Of a stretch of 64,000 nt of DNA, positions 34,309 to 42,488 are shown piece by piece (position 1 is the stretch's first letter; each line of letters begins with the position of its first letter). The notes under the pieces are model-generated. The model ran no database searches. It was not told the origin of the DNA and saw nothing but the letters and a program-made list of their open reading frames with translations. The DNA lies in assembly GCF_021534965.1 (NCBI RefSeq), contig NZ_CP091037.1, forward strand, positions 3,355,501-3,419,500, read 5' to 3'. Source of the DNA: Muricauda sp. SCSIO 65647 (lineage in GTDB: Bacteria; Bacteroidota; Bacteroidia; Flavobacteriales; Flavobacteriaceae). The position numbers were made by a program, and so were the translations under genes.

Positions 34309-34728
34309 ATGGAAGACTTTTATATTTCAACGGAAAAAGAAAGATTGAACATTGCAAAAATTCATCGAGAAATAAAGGATTCCTATTGGGGAGACTATCG
34401 CACGTTCGAAATGACCACGGCTACCATAGACCATTCCATATGCTTTGGAGTGTATACCCATCAAGGTGAACAAATAGGGTTCGCAAGACTTTTGACCGAT
34501 AGGGTCGTTTTTGCATACCTCATGGATGTGATGATTTTTGACCCGTATAAGGGCATGGGAATAGGAAAAAAATTGATGCAACACATTATGTGTCATCCCA
34601 TGGTAGATGGGGTGCTCACAGTAGCTCTTAAGACTAAGGATGCCCATGGCTTATATGAAGATTTCGGATTTAAGAGTATTGGCGATTCACCGGTATGGAT
34701 GGCAATAGATAACGCTAAACTTGATTAA
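34309..34728 (+). CDS. GNAT-family N-acetyltransferase
   Basis: 139 residues with the acetyl-CoA-binding motif [14 protein letters not shown] and the fold-typical strands ([28 protein letters not shown]). The substrate is unknown. It lies between hisH and hisA, 3 bases after hisH, and its stop overlaps the hisA start by one base, so it is translationally embedded in the histidine operon although it has no known role in histidine synthesis. Confidence 0.88.
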   Translation: MEDFYISTEKERLNIAKIHREIKDSYWGDYRTFEMTTATIDHSICFGVYTHQGEQIGFARLLTDRVVFAYLMDVMIFDPYKGMGIGKKLMQHIMCHPMVDGVLTVALKTKDAHGLYEDFGFKSIGDSPVWMAIDNAKLD

Positions 34729-35495
34729 TGAGAATTATTCCGGCAATAGATATCATCGAAGGTAAATGTGTACGGCTCTCAAAAGGAGACTATGCTACCA
34801 AGAAGGTGTACAACGAGAATCCCTTGGAAGTGGCCAAGCAATTTGAGGCACACGGTATCGAGTACCTCCATTTGGTCGATTTGGATGGGGCCAAGTCAAA
34901 ACATGTCGTGAACCACAAGATCTTGGAACAAATTGCTTCAAAGACTGGCTTGAAGGTCGATTTTGGGGGTGGACTGAAAAGTGACGAGGATGTAAAAATT
35001 GCCTTTGAGAGCGGGGCACGACAAATTACGGGAGGCAGTATTGCCGTAAAGAACAAACCCGTTTTTCTGCGGTGGTTGGAAACATTTGGACCCGATAAGA
35101 TAATTTTGGGCGCTGATGCCAAAGATGGAAAGATTGCCGTTTCGGGTTGGCAAGAAGATTCAGAAGAAGATTTGGTCCCTTTTATCCGATCATATAAGAA
35201 GAAAGGGATCAACTATGTGATTTGTACCGATATTTCAAAAGACGGAATGCTACAGGGCCCCGCATTTGATTTATATGCCGAGATCATCACCGCGACCACC
35301 GACCATCGAACCGAGATTGGTCCGAGTGGGGTAGAAGATTTCGAGGAAATCGGCATAAGCCTAATTGCCAGTGGCGGTATTTCTACCATTGAAGAATTGC
35401 CAAGGTTGAAGAAGATCGGATGTGAAGGGGTTATCATCGGAAAGGCGATCTATGAAGGGAATATTGACTTAAAACAACTGAAAGATTTTGTTTGA
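34728..35495 (+). CDS. hisA: ProFAR isomerase
   Basis: 255 residues, TIM barrel. [20 protein letters not shown] at the start, with the phosphate-binding [13 protein letters not shown] and [15 protein letters not shown], and [13 protein letters not shown]. Isomerises ProFAR to PRFAR. Slightly longer than usual. Followed by hisF after one base. Confidence 0.95.
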   Translation: MRIIPAIDIIEGKCVRLSKGDYATKKVYNENPLEVAKQFEAHGIEYLHLVDLDGAKSKHVVNHKILEQIASKTGLKVDFGGGLKSDEDVKIAFESGARQITGGSIAVKNKPVFLRWLETFGPDKIILGADAKDGKIAVSGWQEDSEEDLVPFIRSYKKKGINYVICTDISKDGMLQGPAFDLYAEIITATTDHRTEIGPSGVEDFEEIGISLIASGGISTIEELPRLKKIGCEGVIIGKAIYEGNIDLKQLKDFV

Positions 35496-35496
35496 T

Positions 35497-36255
35497 ATGT
35501 TGGCGAAAAGAATAATACCCTGTCTTGATATTAAAGATGGCCGTACGGTCAAAGGGGTGAACTTTGTGAATCTGCGCGATGCGGGCGACCCTGTTGAACT
35601 GGGCCGATTCTATGCAGAACAGGGAGCTGATGAATTGGTCTTTTTAGATATTTCGGCCACGGAGGAAAAACGGCGCACCTTGGCCGAATTGGTCTATCAC
35701 GTGGCCGAAAAGGTTGATATTCCCTTTACCGTGGGCGGGGGCATCTCATCGGTCGAAGATGTCGGAATGCTCTTAAAAAATGGAGCCGACAAGGTGTCCA
35801 TCAACTCTTCAGCGGTAAAGAATCCTGATTTGATCAATGAGTTGGTGGCCAAATTTGGCTCGCAATGTATCGTGGTAGCCATTGATGCCAAAGAGGTTGA
35901 CGGGCAATGGAAAGTACATTTGGTAGGGGGCAAGGTGCCCACCGACATTGACCTGTTCGAATGGGCAAAAGAAGTTGAAAAAAGGGGTGCGGGTGAGATA
36001 CTGTTCACCTCGATGAACCATGACGGTACCAAAAATGGTTTTGCCAATGTAGCCTTGGCGAAACTTTCTGGGTTGGTCAATATACCGATCATCGCTTCAG
36101 GCGGAGCGGGCAACGTGCAGCATTTTGCCGATACGTTTATCGAAGGGAAAGCAGATGCGGCATTGGCCGCCAGTGTTTTTCATTTTAAGGAAATAGCGAT
36201 TAACGATTTAAAGAACGAACTAAAGAAGAAAGGAATTCCGGTTCGATTATCATAA
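35497..36255 (+). CDS. hisF: imidazole glycerol phosphate synthase cyclase subunit
   Basis: 252 residues from [16 protein letters not shown] (an upstream TTG gives three extra residues). TIM barrel with catalytic Asp residues in CLDIKDG and [11 protein letters not shown], and the phosphate loops [10 protein letters not shown] and ASGGAGNV. Works with HisH. A repeat element separates it from hisIE. Confidence 0.95.
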   Translation: MLAKRIIPCLDIKDGRTVKGVNFVNLRDAGDPVELGRFYAEQGADELVFLDISATEEKRRTLAELVYHVAEKVDIPFTVGGGISSVEDVGMLLKNGADKVSINSSAVKNPDLINELVAKFGSQCIVVAIDAKEVDGQWKVHLVGGKVPTDIDLFEWAKEVEKRGAGEILFTSMNHDGTKNGFANVALAKLSGLVNIPIIASGGAGNVQHFADTFIEGKADAALAASVFHFKEIAINDLKNELKKKGIPVRLS

Positions 36256-36346
36256 ATGTCATTTCAAGCCTGCCTGACGGCAAGGCAGGGGCGGTTGAGA
36301 AATCTAGACTTTTCGATTCCGTTCAGGGTGACCCAAGATTTCAAAA
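36256..36346. repeat. intergenic repeat between hisF and hisIE
   Basis: 91 bases containing the palindrome CCTGCCT / AGGCAGG (36269-36289) and GAGAAATCTAGAC, related to the sequence at 30970-31010. The element occupies the whole hisF-hisIE gap. Confidence 0.6.
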
Positions 36347-36946
36347 ATGAATGTAGATTTTACCAAAAATCCAGATGGGCTCATACCGGCAATCATTCAA
36401 GATGCCAAAACAAAGAATGTGTTGATGCTCGGTTTTATGAACGATGAAGCCCTCCAAAAAACAAAGGACACAAAGAAGGTCACTTTTTTTAGCCGCAGCA
36501 AACAACGTTTGTGGACCAAAGGGGAAGAGAGCGGCAATTTTTTAAAATTGGTCGATATAAAGGTAGACTGTGACAAAGACACACTTCTTGTGGCGGTCAA
36601 TCCTGTGGGCCCTACCTGCCATACCGGTACCGATACCTGTTGGGGGGAAGAGAATACCCAAGCTTTTGGTTTTTTGAGCCATTTGGAAGACATTATCACT
36701 TCCCGAAAAAAGAACCAAGAAGATGAAAAAAGTTATGTGGCTTCCCTGTTTCGAAAGGGGATAAACAAAATCGCTCAAAAGGTTGGGGAGGAAGCTGTAG
36801 AAATGGTCATCGAGGCCAAAGATGACAATGACGACCTTTTCTTAAATGAAAGTGCCGACTTGTTGTTCCATCTTTTGATTTTACTTCAAGCGAAAGGTTT
36901 TGAATTGAACGATGTGGTTAAGGTATTGGAATCAAGACATGAATAG
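36347..36946 (+). CDS. hisI: bifunctional phosphoribosyl-AMP cyclohydrolase / phosphoribosyl-ATP pyrophosphohydrolase
   Basis: 199 residues. HisI half (about 1-110): VLMLGFMNDEAL, FFSRSKQRLWTKGEESGN, and the zinc-binding PTCHTGTDTCW. HisE half (about 115-199): the pyrophosphohydrolase motif KVGEEAVEMVIEAK and NESADLLFHLLILL. Fusion common in Bacteroidetes. Last gene of the histidine operon; repeats follow. Confidence 0.95.
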   Translation: MNVDFTKNPDGLIPAIIQDAKTKNVLMLGFMNDEALQKTKDTKKVTFFSRSKQRLWTKGEESGNFLKLVDIKVDCDKDTLLVAVNPVGPTCHTGTDTCWGEENTQAFGFLSHLEDIITSRKKNQEDEKSYVASLFRKGINKIAQKVGEEAVEMVIEAKDDNDDLFLNESADLLFHLLILLQAKGFELNDVVKVLESRHE

Positions 36947-36947
36947 G

Positions 36948-37103
36948 CAATGTTCAAACAGTACTTTCCATGCCCATAGACAAACCACGGTGTCACTTCG
37001 AGTGTTTTCAATTGAGTGGTAACGAAATTGAAAATGTATCGAGAAGCTTGGTGCTCACATGGGTTCTCGATACGTCCTCCTTCGTCGGACACTCGAACTG
37101 ACA
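36948..37103. repeat. palindromic repeat copy A with GIY-YIG gene fragment
   Basis: Left part (36948-36990) starts CAATGTTCAAACAGTACTTT, resembling the GIY-YIG gene's 5' region. The right part (36991-37103) is a long imperfect palindrome beginning TGTCACTTCGAGTG and ending CACTCGAACTGACA, with CGAGAAGCTTGGTG inside. Confidence 0.8.
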
Positions 37104-37122
37104 TCCATATCATTTCAAAAGA

Positions 37123-37422
37123 ATGAAAATCTTCCATGTTTATATCCTAGAATGTTCTGACGGTACTTTCTACACCGGAATTACTTCAGACCTAACCAAG
37201 CGATTACAGTCCCATAAAGCGGGTAAGTATCGTGACAGTTATACCTATTCCAGAAGACCTGTCAAACTTGTATTTTCCTGTGATTTTACTGAAGCAGCTC
37301 AAGCCATAGCAACGGAAAAACAAATCAAGAAATGGTCTAAGGCTAAGAAAGCAGCACTTATTTCAGGCAATTTTGACCAGTTGCCAAACCTTGCTAAAAA
37401 GAAGTTCAAAACCAACAAGTAA
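37123..37422 (+). CDS. GIY-YIG nuclease-domain protein
   Basis: 99 residues. The GIY-YIG family signature reads VYILECSDGTFYTGITSD, with YTYSRRPVKLVFSCDF and a conserved KQIKKWSKAKKAALIS. Proteins of this size (UPF0213-like) are single-domain putative endonucleases. The gene lies between palindromic repeats A (ends 37103) and B (starts 37428), and pieces resembling its 5' end occur in copies A and C. It could be a small selfish or repeat-maintaining nuclease. Confidence 0.9.
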   Translation: MKIFHVYILECSDGTFYTGITSDLTKRLQSHKAGKYRDSYTYSRRPVKLVFSCDFTEAAQAIATEKQIKKWSKAKKAALISGNFDQLPNLAKKKFKTNK

Positions 37423-37427
37423 TAAAT

Positions 37428-37542
37428 GGTGTCACTTCGAGTGTTTTCAATTGAGTGGCAACGAAATTGAGAATGTATCGAGAAGCTTGGTGCCGACAGG
37501 TGTTCTCGATACATCCTCCTTGGTCGGACACTCGAACTGATA
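37428..37542. repeat. palindromic repeat copy B
   Basis: Same palindrome as copy A, starting GGTGTCACTTCGAGTG and ending CACTCGAACTGA. It starts 6 bases after the GIY-YIG stop. Confidence 0.8.
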
Positions 37543-37548
37543 TTGGTG

Positions 37549-37703
37549 CAATGTTCTGACGGCACTTTCCATGCCCATAGACAAACCACGGTGTCACGTC
37601 GAGTGTTTTCAATTGAGTGGTAACGAAATTGAGAATGTATCGAGAAGCTTGGTGCCGACAGGGGTTCTCGATACATCCTCCTTCGTCAGACACTCGAACT
37701 GAC
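37549..37703. repeat. palindromic repeat copy C with GIY-YIG gene fragment
   Basis: Starts CAATGTTCTGACGGCACTTT, close to the GIY-YIG gene's GAATGTTCTGACGGTACTTT, followed by CCATGCCCATAGAC and then the palindrome (37590-37703). Structurally equals copy A. Confidence 0.8.
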
Positions 37704-37711
37704 GTTATTGA

Positions 37712-38431
37712 CTAATCCCGCTTTTGAATCTTGGAATCCCCACTCAATCGTTGACGGATTATTTCCGCATCGCCGCGATAGTTCAAAACACTATCACCAG
37801 AGGCATCAATATCAATGGTCTGGGACACTGAAAGATAGGCTTCGCTATCGCCGGTGAGTTTTAGAACCAGGTCTTCAACGTACATATCGTAGTCTTTCAA
37901 TTCACTATCTCCGCTTAAATCGGCATCGAGCCTGGTGGTCGTTCCGAAAATATCGACTTCTGAATCGCCTTTGAGGTCAACAAAAAGGGTATTGGTTTCC
38001 ATTTCTCCGGTAAAGCGACTGTCCCCTGTGACATCTATCGAAACATTATCGGTTATCAACACATTTTCCAATTCGACATGGGAGTCACCAGAAACCCGGT
38101 AGTCAGCAATATTTCGAGTGGTGATGTACGCTTTCATCGTGGCATTACCGCGAACGTTCACATTGTTTTCGAGTCGAATTCTCAAGGTGTTCCCGTCTTT
38201 TGAAACGACAATCTTGTCATGTAGGTTGGTATTGGCCTCGATCTCAATGCGTTCTTCAGTATCTGAAAAGCGCACAAAGGCATCAAAATCACCGGAGACC
38301 TGAAGTCTTGAATAATCGGTAAGGGAATACTCCCGAATCGAAACTTCGTCTGAAACCCTTATGGTTTCTGTGTCACAGGAAGACACAAGTAGTGCTGTGG
38401 CCAAAAGGCCAAAAATTACATTTGATTTCAT
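37712..38431 (-). CDS. head-GIN / DUF2807 lipoprotein
   Basis: 239 residues. Lipoprotein signal peptide with lipobox (LLVSSC, Cys ~19), then a beta-helix-like DUF2807 (auto-transporter adhesin head GIN) domain with repeats around SGDS and TGDS (VSGDSHVELENV, VTGDSRFTGEM, KGDSEVDIFG, LSGDSELKDY, TGDSEAYLS). Probably surface- or periplasm-exposed. It is the last gene of the sigma/anti-sigma operon on the minus strand, in line with envelope-stress or surface regulation. Confidence 0.85.
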   Translation of the reverse strand: MKSNVIFGLLATALLVSSCDTETIRVSDEVSIREYSLTDYSRLQVSGDFDAFVRFSDTEERIEIEANTNLHDKIVVSKDGNTLRIRLENNVNVRGNATMKAYITTRNIADYRVSGDSHVELENVLITDNVSIDVTGDSRFTGEMETNTLFVDLKGDSEVDIFGTTTRLDADLSGDSELKDYDMYVEDLVLKLTGDSEAYLSVSQTIDIDASGDSVLNYRGDAEIIRQRLSGDSKIQKRD

Positions 38432-38454
38432 TTTGATTGATGTTTAAAAGTTAT

Positions 38455-38592
38455 TTATCGGTGAATCGGAATCCAATTAAAGTGTATGGGCATCCAATTT
38501 TCTTGTTCGTCCTTGGTAAAAACGGTCTCGTTTTTTGAATAGACTTTGACCGTTGGTATGGGCTCTGGTCTGTTTTTACTTCGCTTTTCCAT
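38455..38592 (-). CDS. 45-residue coupled small protein, unknown
   Basis: Starts MEKRSKNRPEPIPTVKVYSK and ends WMPIHFNWIPIHR; stop TAA at 38455-38457. Its ATG overlaps the TGA of the upstream outer-membrane protein gene (TGATG), suggesting translational coupling. It has no signal peptide or TM helix. It fills a gap that would otherwise be non-coding in the operon. Function unknown. Confidence 0.5.
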   Translation of the reverse strand: MEKRSKNRPEPIPTVKVYSKNETVFTKDEQENWMPIHFNWIPIHR

Positions 38593-39257
38593 CAGTCCAG
38601 TTGCTTTTTATATCGGTTTCTGCCCATATTGAAAATCCCCAACTTTATTCCGATTTCAGTGCTAAAACCATTGATACGGTCGATCGGACTGTCAACCAGT
38701 TCTATTTCACTGGAGAAACGGTATTTTACCCCAGCTTCTATCTGTACAAATCGCGAAATATTGAAAAGGGCGCTTACCCCGGGCTCCAAAACAAAAACGG
38801 CATCCAAGTCGTCGTCGTCAAAGTCAAAATCCTCTTCATTATCAATGGTATCACGGTCAACATAACCCACTGCGCCGCCACCTATAAATAGTGGAAACGA
38901 AAGGCTAACGGCCGATCTCCCAAAAAGAATGGGTTCTAAATGAAATCCGGCGTAGCCAGCAAACAAATCGTCATTTTCGCCGCTACGCGGATTAAAAATA
39001 TTCTGTCTTGAATACAGCCCTTTGGCCAAAAACCCGACTTCAAACTGTCGGTTGGCCACATAGGCCACTTTAAAGCTACCGATGTAGGTGTCTTCACCTT
39101 CAATTTCACCATAGCCCAGACCAATGCCCAGGTATACGCCGTGTACCACATTTCTACGATCGTTGAAAGTGATGTAGTTGCCATCATCATCTTGTGCTTT
39201 GAGCACTAGGGCAGAAAGAAAAAGGAACAGTAGGAAGATTGATTTTTGATGGTTCAT
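38592..39257 (-). CDS. outer-membrane beta-barrel-like protein
   Basis: 221 residues. Signal peptide (IFLLFLFLSALVLKAQ) and alternating hydrophobic/polar strands (GVYLGIGLGYGEIEGED, FEVGFLAKGLYSRQN, SVSLSFPLFIGGGAVGY) ending with IGIKLGIFNM, typical of a small OmpW/OmpA-type barrel in Bacteroidetes. An acidic loop (NEEDFDFDDDDLD) lies near residue 145. Part of the sigma-factor operon. Confidence 0.7.
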   Translation of the reverse strand: MNHQKSIFLLFLFLSALVLKAQDDDGNYITFNDRRNVVHGVYLGIGLGYGEIEGEDTYIGSFKVAYVANRQFEVGFLAKGLYSRQNIFNPRSGENDDLFAGYAGFHLEPILFGRSAVSLSFPLFIGGGAVGYVDRDTIDNEEDFDFDDDDLDAVFVLEPGVSALFNISRFVQIEAGVKYRFSSEIELVDSPIDRINGFSTEIGIKLGIFNMGRNRYKKQLD

Positions 39258-39328
39258 CGTACTTGTTTATTTGATTGATTTCTTCTAAAGACAATTAAAT
39301 TCATAAAAGGTTGCACCTTTACAAAAAA

Positions 39329-40423
39329 TTATTCCCGAAGGGTGACGATTCCCTTGATTCCATTAATACTGATTGTGCCCTCTTTGCTCTCACCATACGT
39401 AGCTTGGATTTTTCTTAGCTTTTTTCCCTTATCGAGCATATCAGATTTCACATTTTCAAAAGACTTCGGTAAGCGCACCACGCCCTGTTCCAAGGTGGCA
39501 TCAAAGCGATGCGAAAAATCGGTGACGGTCAAGTTGATGTCCGACGATTCCTGCTCAATGACTATCTCGGTTTCAGGCCCAATGATCTGTGCTACCCTAA
39601 AATCAGCGATTTTCATGGTCAGATCCACATCTTGGGTCAGGCGTTCTAAGTTTAGGGTACTGAATTTTAGGCTCCCATAGATCGTGCCTACTTCGGTTAC
39701 CACAATGTCATCTTTATTGGAGTAGATTTCCAAGGCGTTTACCGTACCCATTTTCATTTCCATACCATCACTGTTCAATCGTAGGCTCTTGGAATTTTCC
39801 ATGTCCAATTCCCCATTTTTCAAGTTTAGACTGGCATAGTCCAGATCTCTGGCGCGCACTTTTCCAAATTTTAAGATGATGTCGGCCTTGTTCAAGTCTT
39901 CACCTAACCAAAGGTCGCCGTGTTCGATCAAGGTGTTCAATTCACCGCTCCAATCTTCAATGAGCACATCGCCAAAGCGATTGGTCACTTTAAGCCCTGC
40001 TTTGTTGGGCATGAACACCTCATAATCTATTTGCACCCGGCTACGGTCAAAGTCAATGGGATTGGTGCGATTGAAGAAATCGGCGAACCAGCCCGTATTT
40101 TTATTGGAAATTTCAGAGGTAATGGAAACATAGCCACTACTTGACTTGATTATGGGATCGATACGCCCCAACAAATCTCTGGCGTTATCCCGCTTGCGGT
40201 GGTTTACCCTGATATCGATTTTGACGGAAACCCTATCCTGCTCCCATCCGGTCACGGAAATATTTCCATATTTATTTTCCAGTTCAAGTTCACCCGCATT
40301 CGTGAGCGGAAAACTTCGTTCCACGGTTTTCGATACCCTTTCCTGGGCGGTACTTACGTGCACCGATAATGACACCAAGGCCATCCACAGGAGTATTTTA
40401 TAAGGTGTAGCCATAATCTTCAT
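39329..40423 (-). CDS. DUF4097-like adhesin-type beta-helix protein
   Basis: 364 residues. Signal peptide to about residue 26 (VSLSVHVSTAQ), then repeated beta-strands without catalytic motif (GELELENKYGNISVTGWEQD, LKVTNRFGDVLIEDWSGEL, LEIYSNKDDIVVTEVG), the DUF4097 beta-helix pattern. Its start overlaps the anti-sigma gene by 26 bases (an internal ATG at 40414 is also possible). Probably a surface or periplasmic target of the sigma system. Confidence 0.75.
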   Translation of the reverse strand: MKIMATPYKILLWMALVSLSVHVSTAQERVSKTVERSFPLTNAGELELENKYGNISVTGWEQDRVSVKIDIRVNHRKRDNARDLLGRIDPIIKSSSGYVSITSEISNKNTGWFADFFNRTNPIDFDRSRVQIDYEVFMPNKAGLKVTNRFGDVLIEDWSGELNTLIEHGDLWLGEDLNKADIILKFGKVRARDLDYASLNLKNGELDMENSKSLRLNSDGMEMKMGTVNALEIYSNKDDIVVTEVGTIYGSLKFSTLNLERLTQDVDLTMKIADFRVAQIIGPETEIVIEQESSDINLTVTDFSHRFDATLEQGVVRLPKSFENVKSDMLDKGKKLRKIQATYGESKEGTISINGIKGIVTLRE

Positions 40424-40937
40424 CTGGTTTTTTAGTATCGTTCAGCTGTTGCAATAAATTCTCAATGAGCTCAATTCGCTTCTTGTAATTGGCCACTATG
40501 GCCTCTAGCACGCGCTCATTGTCAAGGTTGTTCCGCATTTCTTCGCGAAGGGTCTCATATTCAGCATCTAGTTCGTCCATGAAGGACAAAAACTCGGCTT
40601 TATCCATCTCAGAAAGATTGGGACTGTTCCGTACCAATTGCACTTGGTACGAAACCAGGTTTTTGTAGTGCATATCGATTTCCAACAGTTCTTTGGAGAC
40701 GTATTGGGTATCGGTGGTTCCGCCCCTGTAAACAGACAAGCCGATAAAACTGGCAATGCCCAACAACAGCACTATACTGGCAGCGATACGAAGCATGGGC
40801 CGTTTCCAAAGCGGAATCACTTTGGGTTCTGACTGTTCAAGTGCTGCAGAGATATTGGCCCAAAGTTTGGCACGATCTGCTTTGTGCTCATCGAACTGGG
40901 CGGTGTTTTCCCTAATATGCTTTTCAAAATTGTCCAT
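40398..40937 (-). CDS. anti-sigma-factor-like membrane protein
   Basis: 179 residues: a soluble N-terminal helical region (about 1-45, ENTAQFDEHKADRAKLW), one TM helix (IAASIVLLLGIASFIGLSV, about 51-70), and a C-terminal coiled coil (EYETLREEMRNNLDNERVL...). The layout and the one-base overlap with an ECF sigma gene (TAATG) support an anti-sigma role; the sequence itself does not show a zinc-binding (HxxxCxxC) motif. Confidence 0.7.
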   Translation of the reverse strand: MDNFEKHIRENTAQFDEHKADRAKLWANISAALEQSEPKVIPLWKRPMLRIAASIVLLLGIASFIGLSVYRGGTTDTQYVSKELLEIDMHYKNLVSYQVQLVRNSPNLSEMDKAEFLSFMDELDAEYETLREEMRNNLDNERVLEAIVANYKKRIELIENLLQQLNDTKKPDEDYGYTL

Positions 40938-41476
40938 TACAATTCGCTTATGATTTTCAATAATTTCTTTTTTGACCGGTGGTACTGCGATTTTGACGTA
41001 TTGCTCGAGATTCCCAAAATCTCTCCGATTTCCACATGGTCATAGCCTTCGATCAAATACAGATTGATGATCTGCTGATAGCCCTCTGGCAGTTTTGCAA
41101 TGCCTAACTTCACCTTCTGTACATCAACGGCATCCGCTTCCACTGGTTCCTCATCGGCCAGATAAAACTCGTGTGCTTCCATGGGCACAACGGGCACCCG
41201 TTTGGCCTTGAGGTGGTTGATGCTCTTGTTGATGACGATCCGTTTGAGCCATCCCCCAAAACTGCTTTCATACTTAAAGGTGTGCAGCTTTTTAAAGGCA
41301 TCTACAAAACTGTCTTGCACAATGTCTTCGGCATCTTCTTTGTTCCCCAAAAACCGCATCCCTACGTTGAACATGGCATCTACGTACAGGCTATACAGCT
41401 CGTATTGCGAACTGGCATTGCCCATCTTGCATTGCTCGACCAGGTTTTGATGTGTAAAGCGAATGTCGGTTTCCAA
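40937..41476 (-). CDS. ECF-type RNA polymerase sigma factor
   Basis: 179 residues with sigma-70 region 2 (SLYVDAMFNVGMRFLGNKED, EDIVQDSFVDAFKKLHTFKY) and region 4 (AKLPEGYQQIINLYLIEGYD, HVEIGEILGISSNTSKSQYH). Probably controls the envelope genes downstream on the same strand. A -7 box lies upstream (41514-41521). Confidence 0.9.
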   Translation of the reverse strand: METDIRFTHQNLVEQCKMGNASSQYELYSLYVDAMFNVGMRFLGNKEDAEDIVQDSFVDAFKKLHTFKYESSFGGWLKRIVINKSINHLKAKRVPVVPMEAHEFYLADEEPVEADAVDVQKVKLGIAKLPEGYQQIINLYLIEGYDHVEIGEILGISSNTSKSQYHRSKKKLLKIISEL

Positions 41477-41513
41477 CGATTAAAGGTTGATGTGCTGTAG
41501 TTAAAGACAATCA

Positions 41514-41521
41514 CAAAAGTA
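41514..41521 (-). promoter_or_regulatory. -7 promoter box of the sigma-factor operon
   Basis: On the minus strand TACTTTTG, matching TAnnTTTG, 38 bases upstream of the sigma ATG. No clear -33 element. Confidence 0.4.
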
Positions 41522-41684
41522 AAGGGTTGCACTTAGGGAGGAAAAAGTTGGAAGTTCAAAGTTAAAAGTTCGGAATACGAATTTAAAATTTGACTGTTAA
41601 TTATATGGAATGGACATAATGGGTCAAAGGAAGGAGTGGTCGAGAGATTTTTAGATATCGTACATTTGTAATAAACGATTCACA

Positions 41685-42017
41685 ATGCGCATACGTACCG
41701 AAATTTCGAGCAAGTACATCAATGAAACGGATCAAGAGGTGGCCAAAATCGCCAATGCCCTGGCACATCCCGTACGCGTGGCCTTGGTACGTTACTTGTC
41801 TGAAAAGAACAATGGGCGAGGGGTTGACAATGTTACCTGCAACAAGGATCTGGTGAACATGTTCGAGTATTCACAATCGACCATATCACAGCATGTCAAA
41901 ATTTTAAAGGAAGCGGGACTCTTTCTTACCGAACAGCATGATAAGTTCGTCCATTACGAATTGAACTATCAACTGTTAGAGAAATTTGCGGTCACAGTAG
42001 GTGCGTTAAAAGGGTGA
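41685..42017 (+). CDS. ArsR-family winged-helix regulator
   Basis: 110 residues: KIANALAHPVRVALVRYLSE (helix 1-2), TCNKDLVNMFEYSQSTISQH as the recognition helix, and the wing AGLFLTEQHDKFVHYELN. A single Cys (VTCNKD) is present, so classical two- or three-Cys metal sensing is not obvious. Its target could be the PAP2/TonB genes downstream, but the repeats between them weaken the link. Confidence 0.82.
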   Translation: MRIRTEISSKYINETDQEVAKIANALAHPVRVALVRYLSEKNNGRGVDNVTCNKDLVNMFEYSQSTISQHVKILKEAGLFLTEQHDKFVHYELNYQLLEKFAVTVGALKG

Positions 42018-42028
42018 CCTTTCCAAAG

Positions 42029-42169
42029 ATGTCAATTCGAGTGATTTTGAGTGATTGCTGAGCTTGTCGAAGCGGAGCGAAAGATCGTATCGAGAATGTG
42101 TTCTGAGCCAAAATCCTTGTTTTCGATACACCCCGACCTGTGGTCGGGGCACTCAAACTGACGGATTTT
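42029..42169. repeat. palindromic repeat, tandem copy 1
   Basis: About 141 bases beginning ATGTCAATTCGAGTGATTTT and ending ACTCAAACTGACGGATTTT, with an inner CCCCGACC / GGTCGGGG palindrome. Copy 2 (42211-42353) is nearly identical. Confidence 0.85.
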
Positions 42170-42210
42170 GACATGACATGTCTGTCCATTGTGAATTAAA
42201 CCAACAGCTA

Positions 42211-42353
42211 AAATGTCAATTCGAGTGATTTTGAGTGATTGCTGAGCTTGTCGAAGCGGAGCGAAAAATCGTATCGAGAATGTGTTCTGGTCCAAAATCC
42301 TTGTTTTCGATACACCCCGACCTGTGGTCGGGACACTCAAACTGACGGATTTT
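42211..42353. repeat. palindromic repeat, tandem copy 2
   Basis: About 143 bases, nearly identical to copy 1, separated from it by 41 bases. Together the two occupy most of the spacer between the ArsR and PAP2 genes. Confidence 0.85.
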
Positions 42354-42443
42354 AGCGTGAAGGGTATTGAGCTATGGGATCGATACACACAAACGAGCAA
42401 GTTTTAAAAAGATTTGTTTTTCTAAACGGATTTACTAAATTCG

Positions 42444-42465
42444 TATATCGTTAATAGGCGATATA
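42444..42465. promoter_or_regulatory. candidate operator (TATATCG N8 CGATATA)
   Basis: A perfect 7-base inverted repeat with an 8-base spacer lies 23 bases before the PAP2 ATG. The dyad is what a dimeric repressor would bind. The regulator is unknown. Confidence 0.5.
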
Positions 42466-42488
42466 TAAATTTATAAAATCCACCTCCC

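Noticed and set aside
36886-37693. Open frames on the minus strand within the palindromic repeats (products starting MEDFHSFEMIW, MYREPLSAPSF, MSDEGGCIENP)
   Set aside because: They are translations of repeats A-C and overlap the GIY-YIG gene; the similarity between them is due to the repeats, not to protein homology.
41992-42400. Open frames on the minus strand in the two tandem palindromes
   Set aside because: Same reason: they translate the repeat units and lack any domain.
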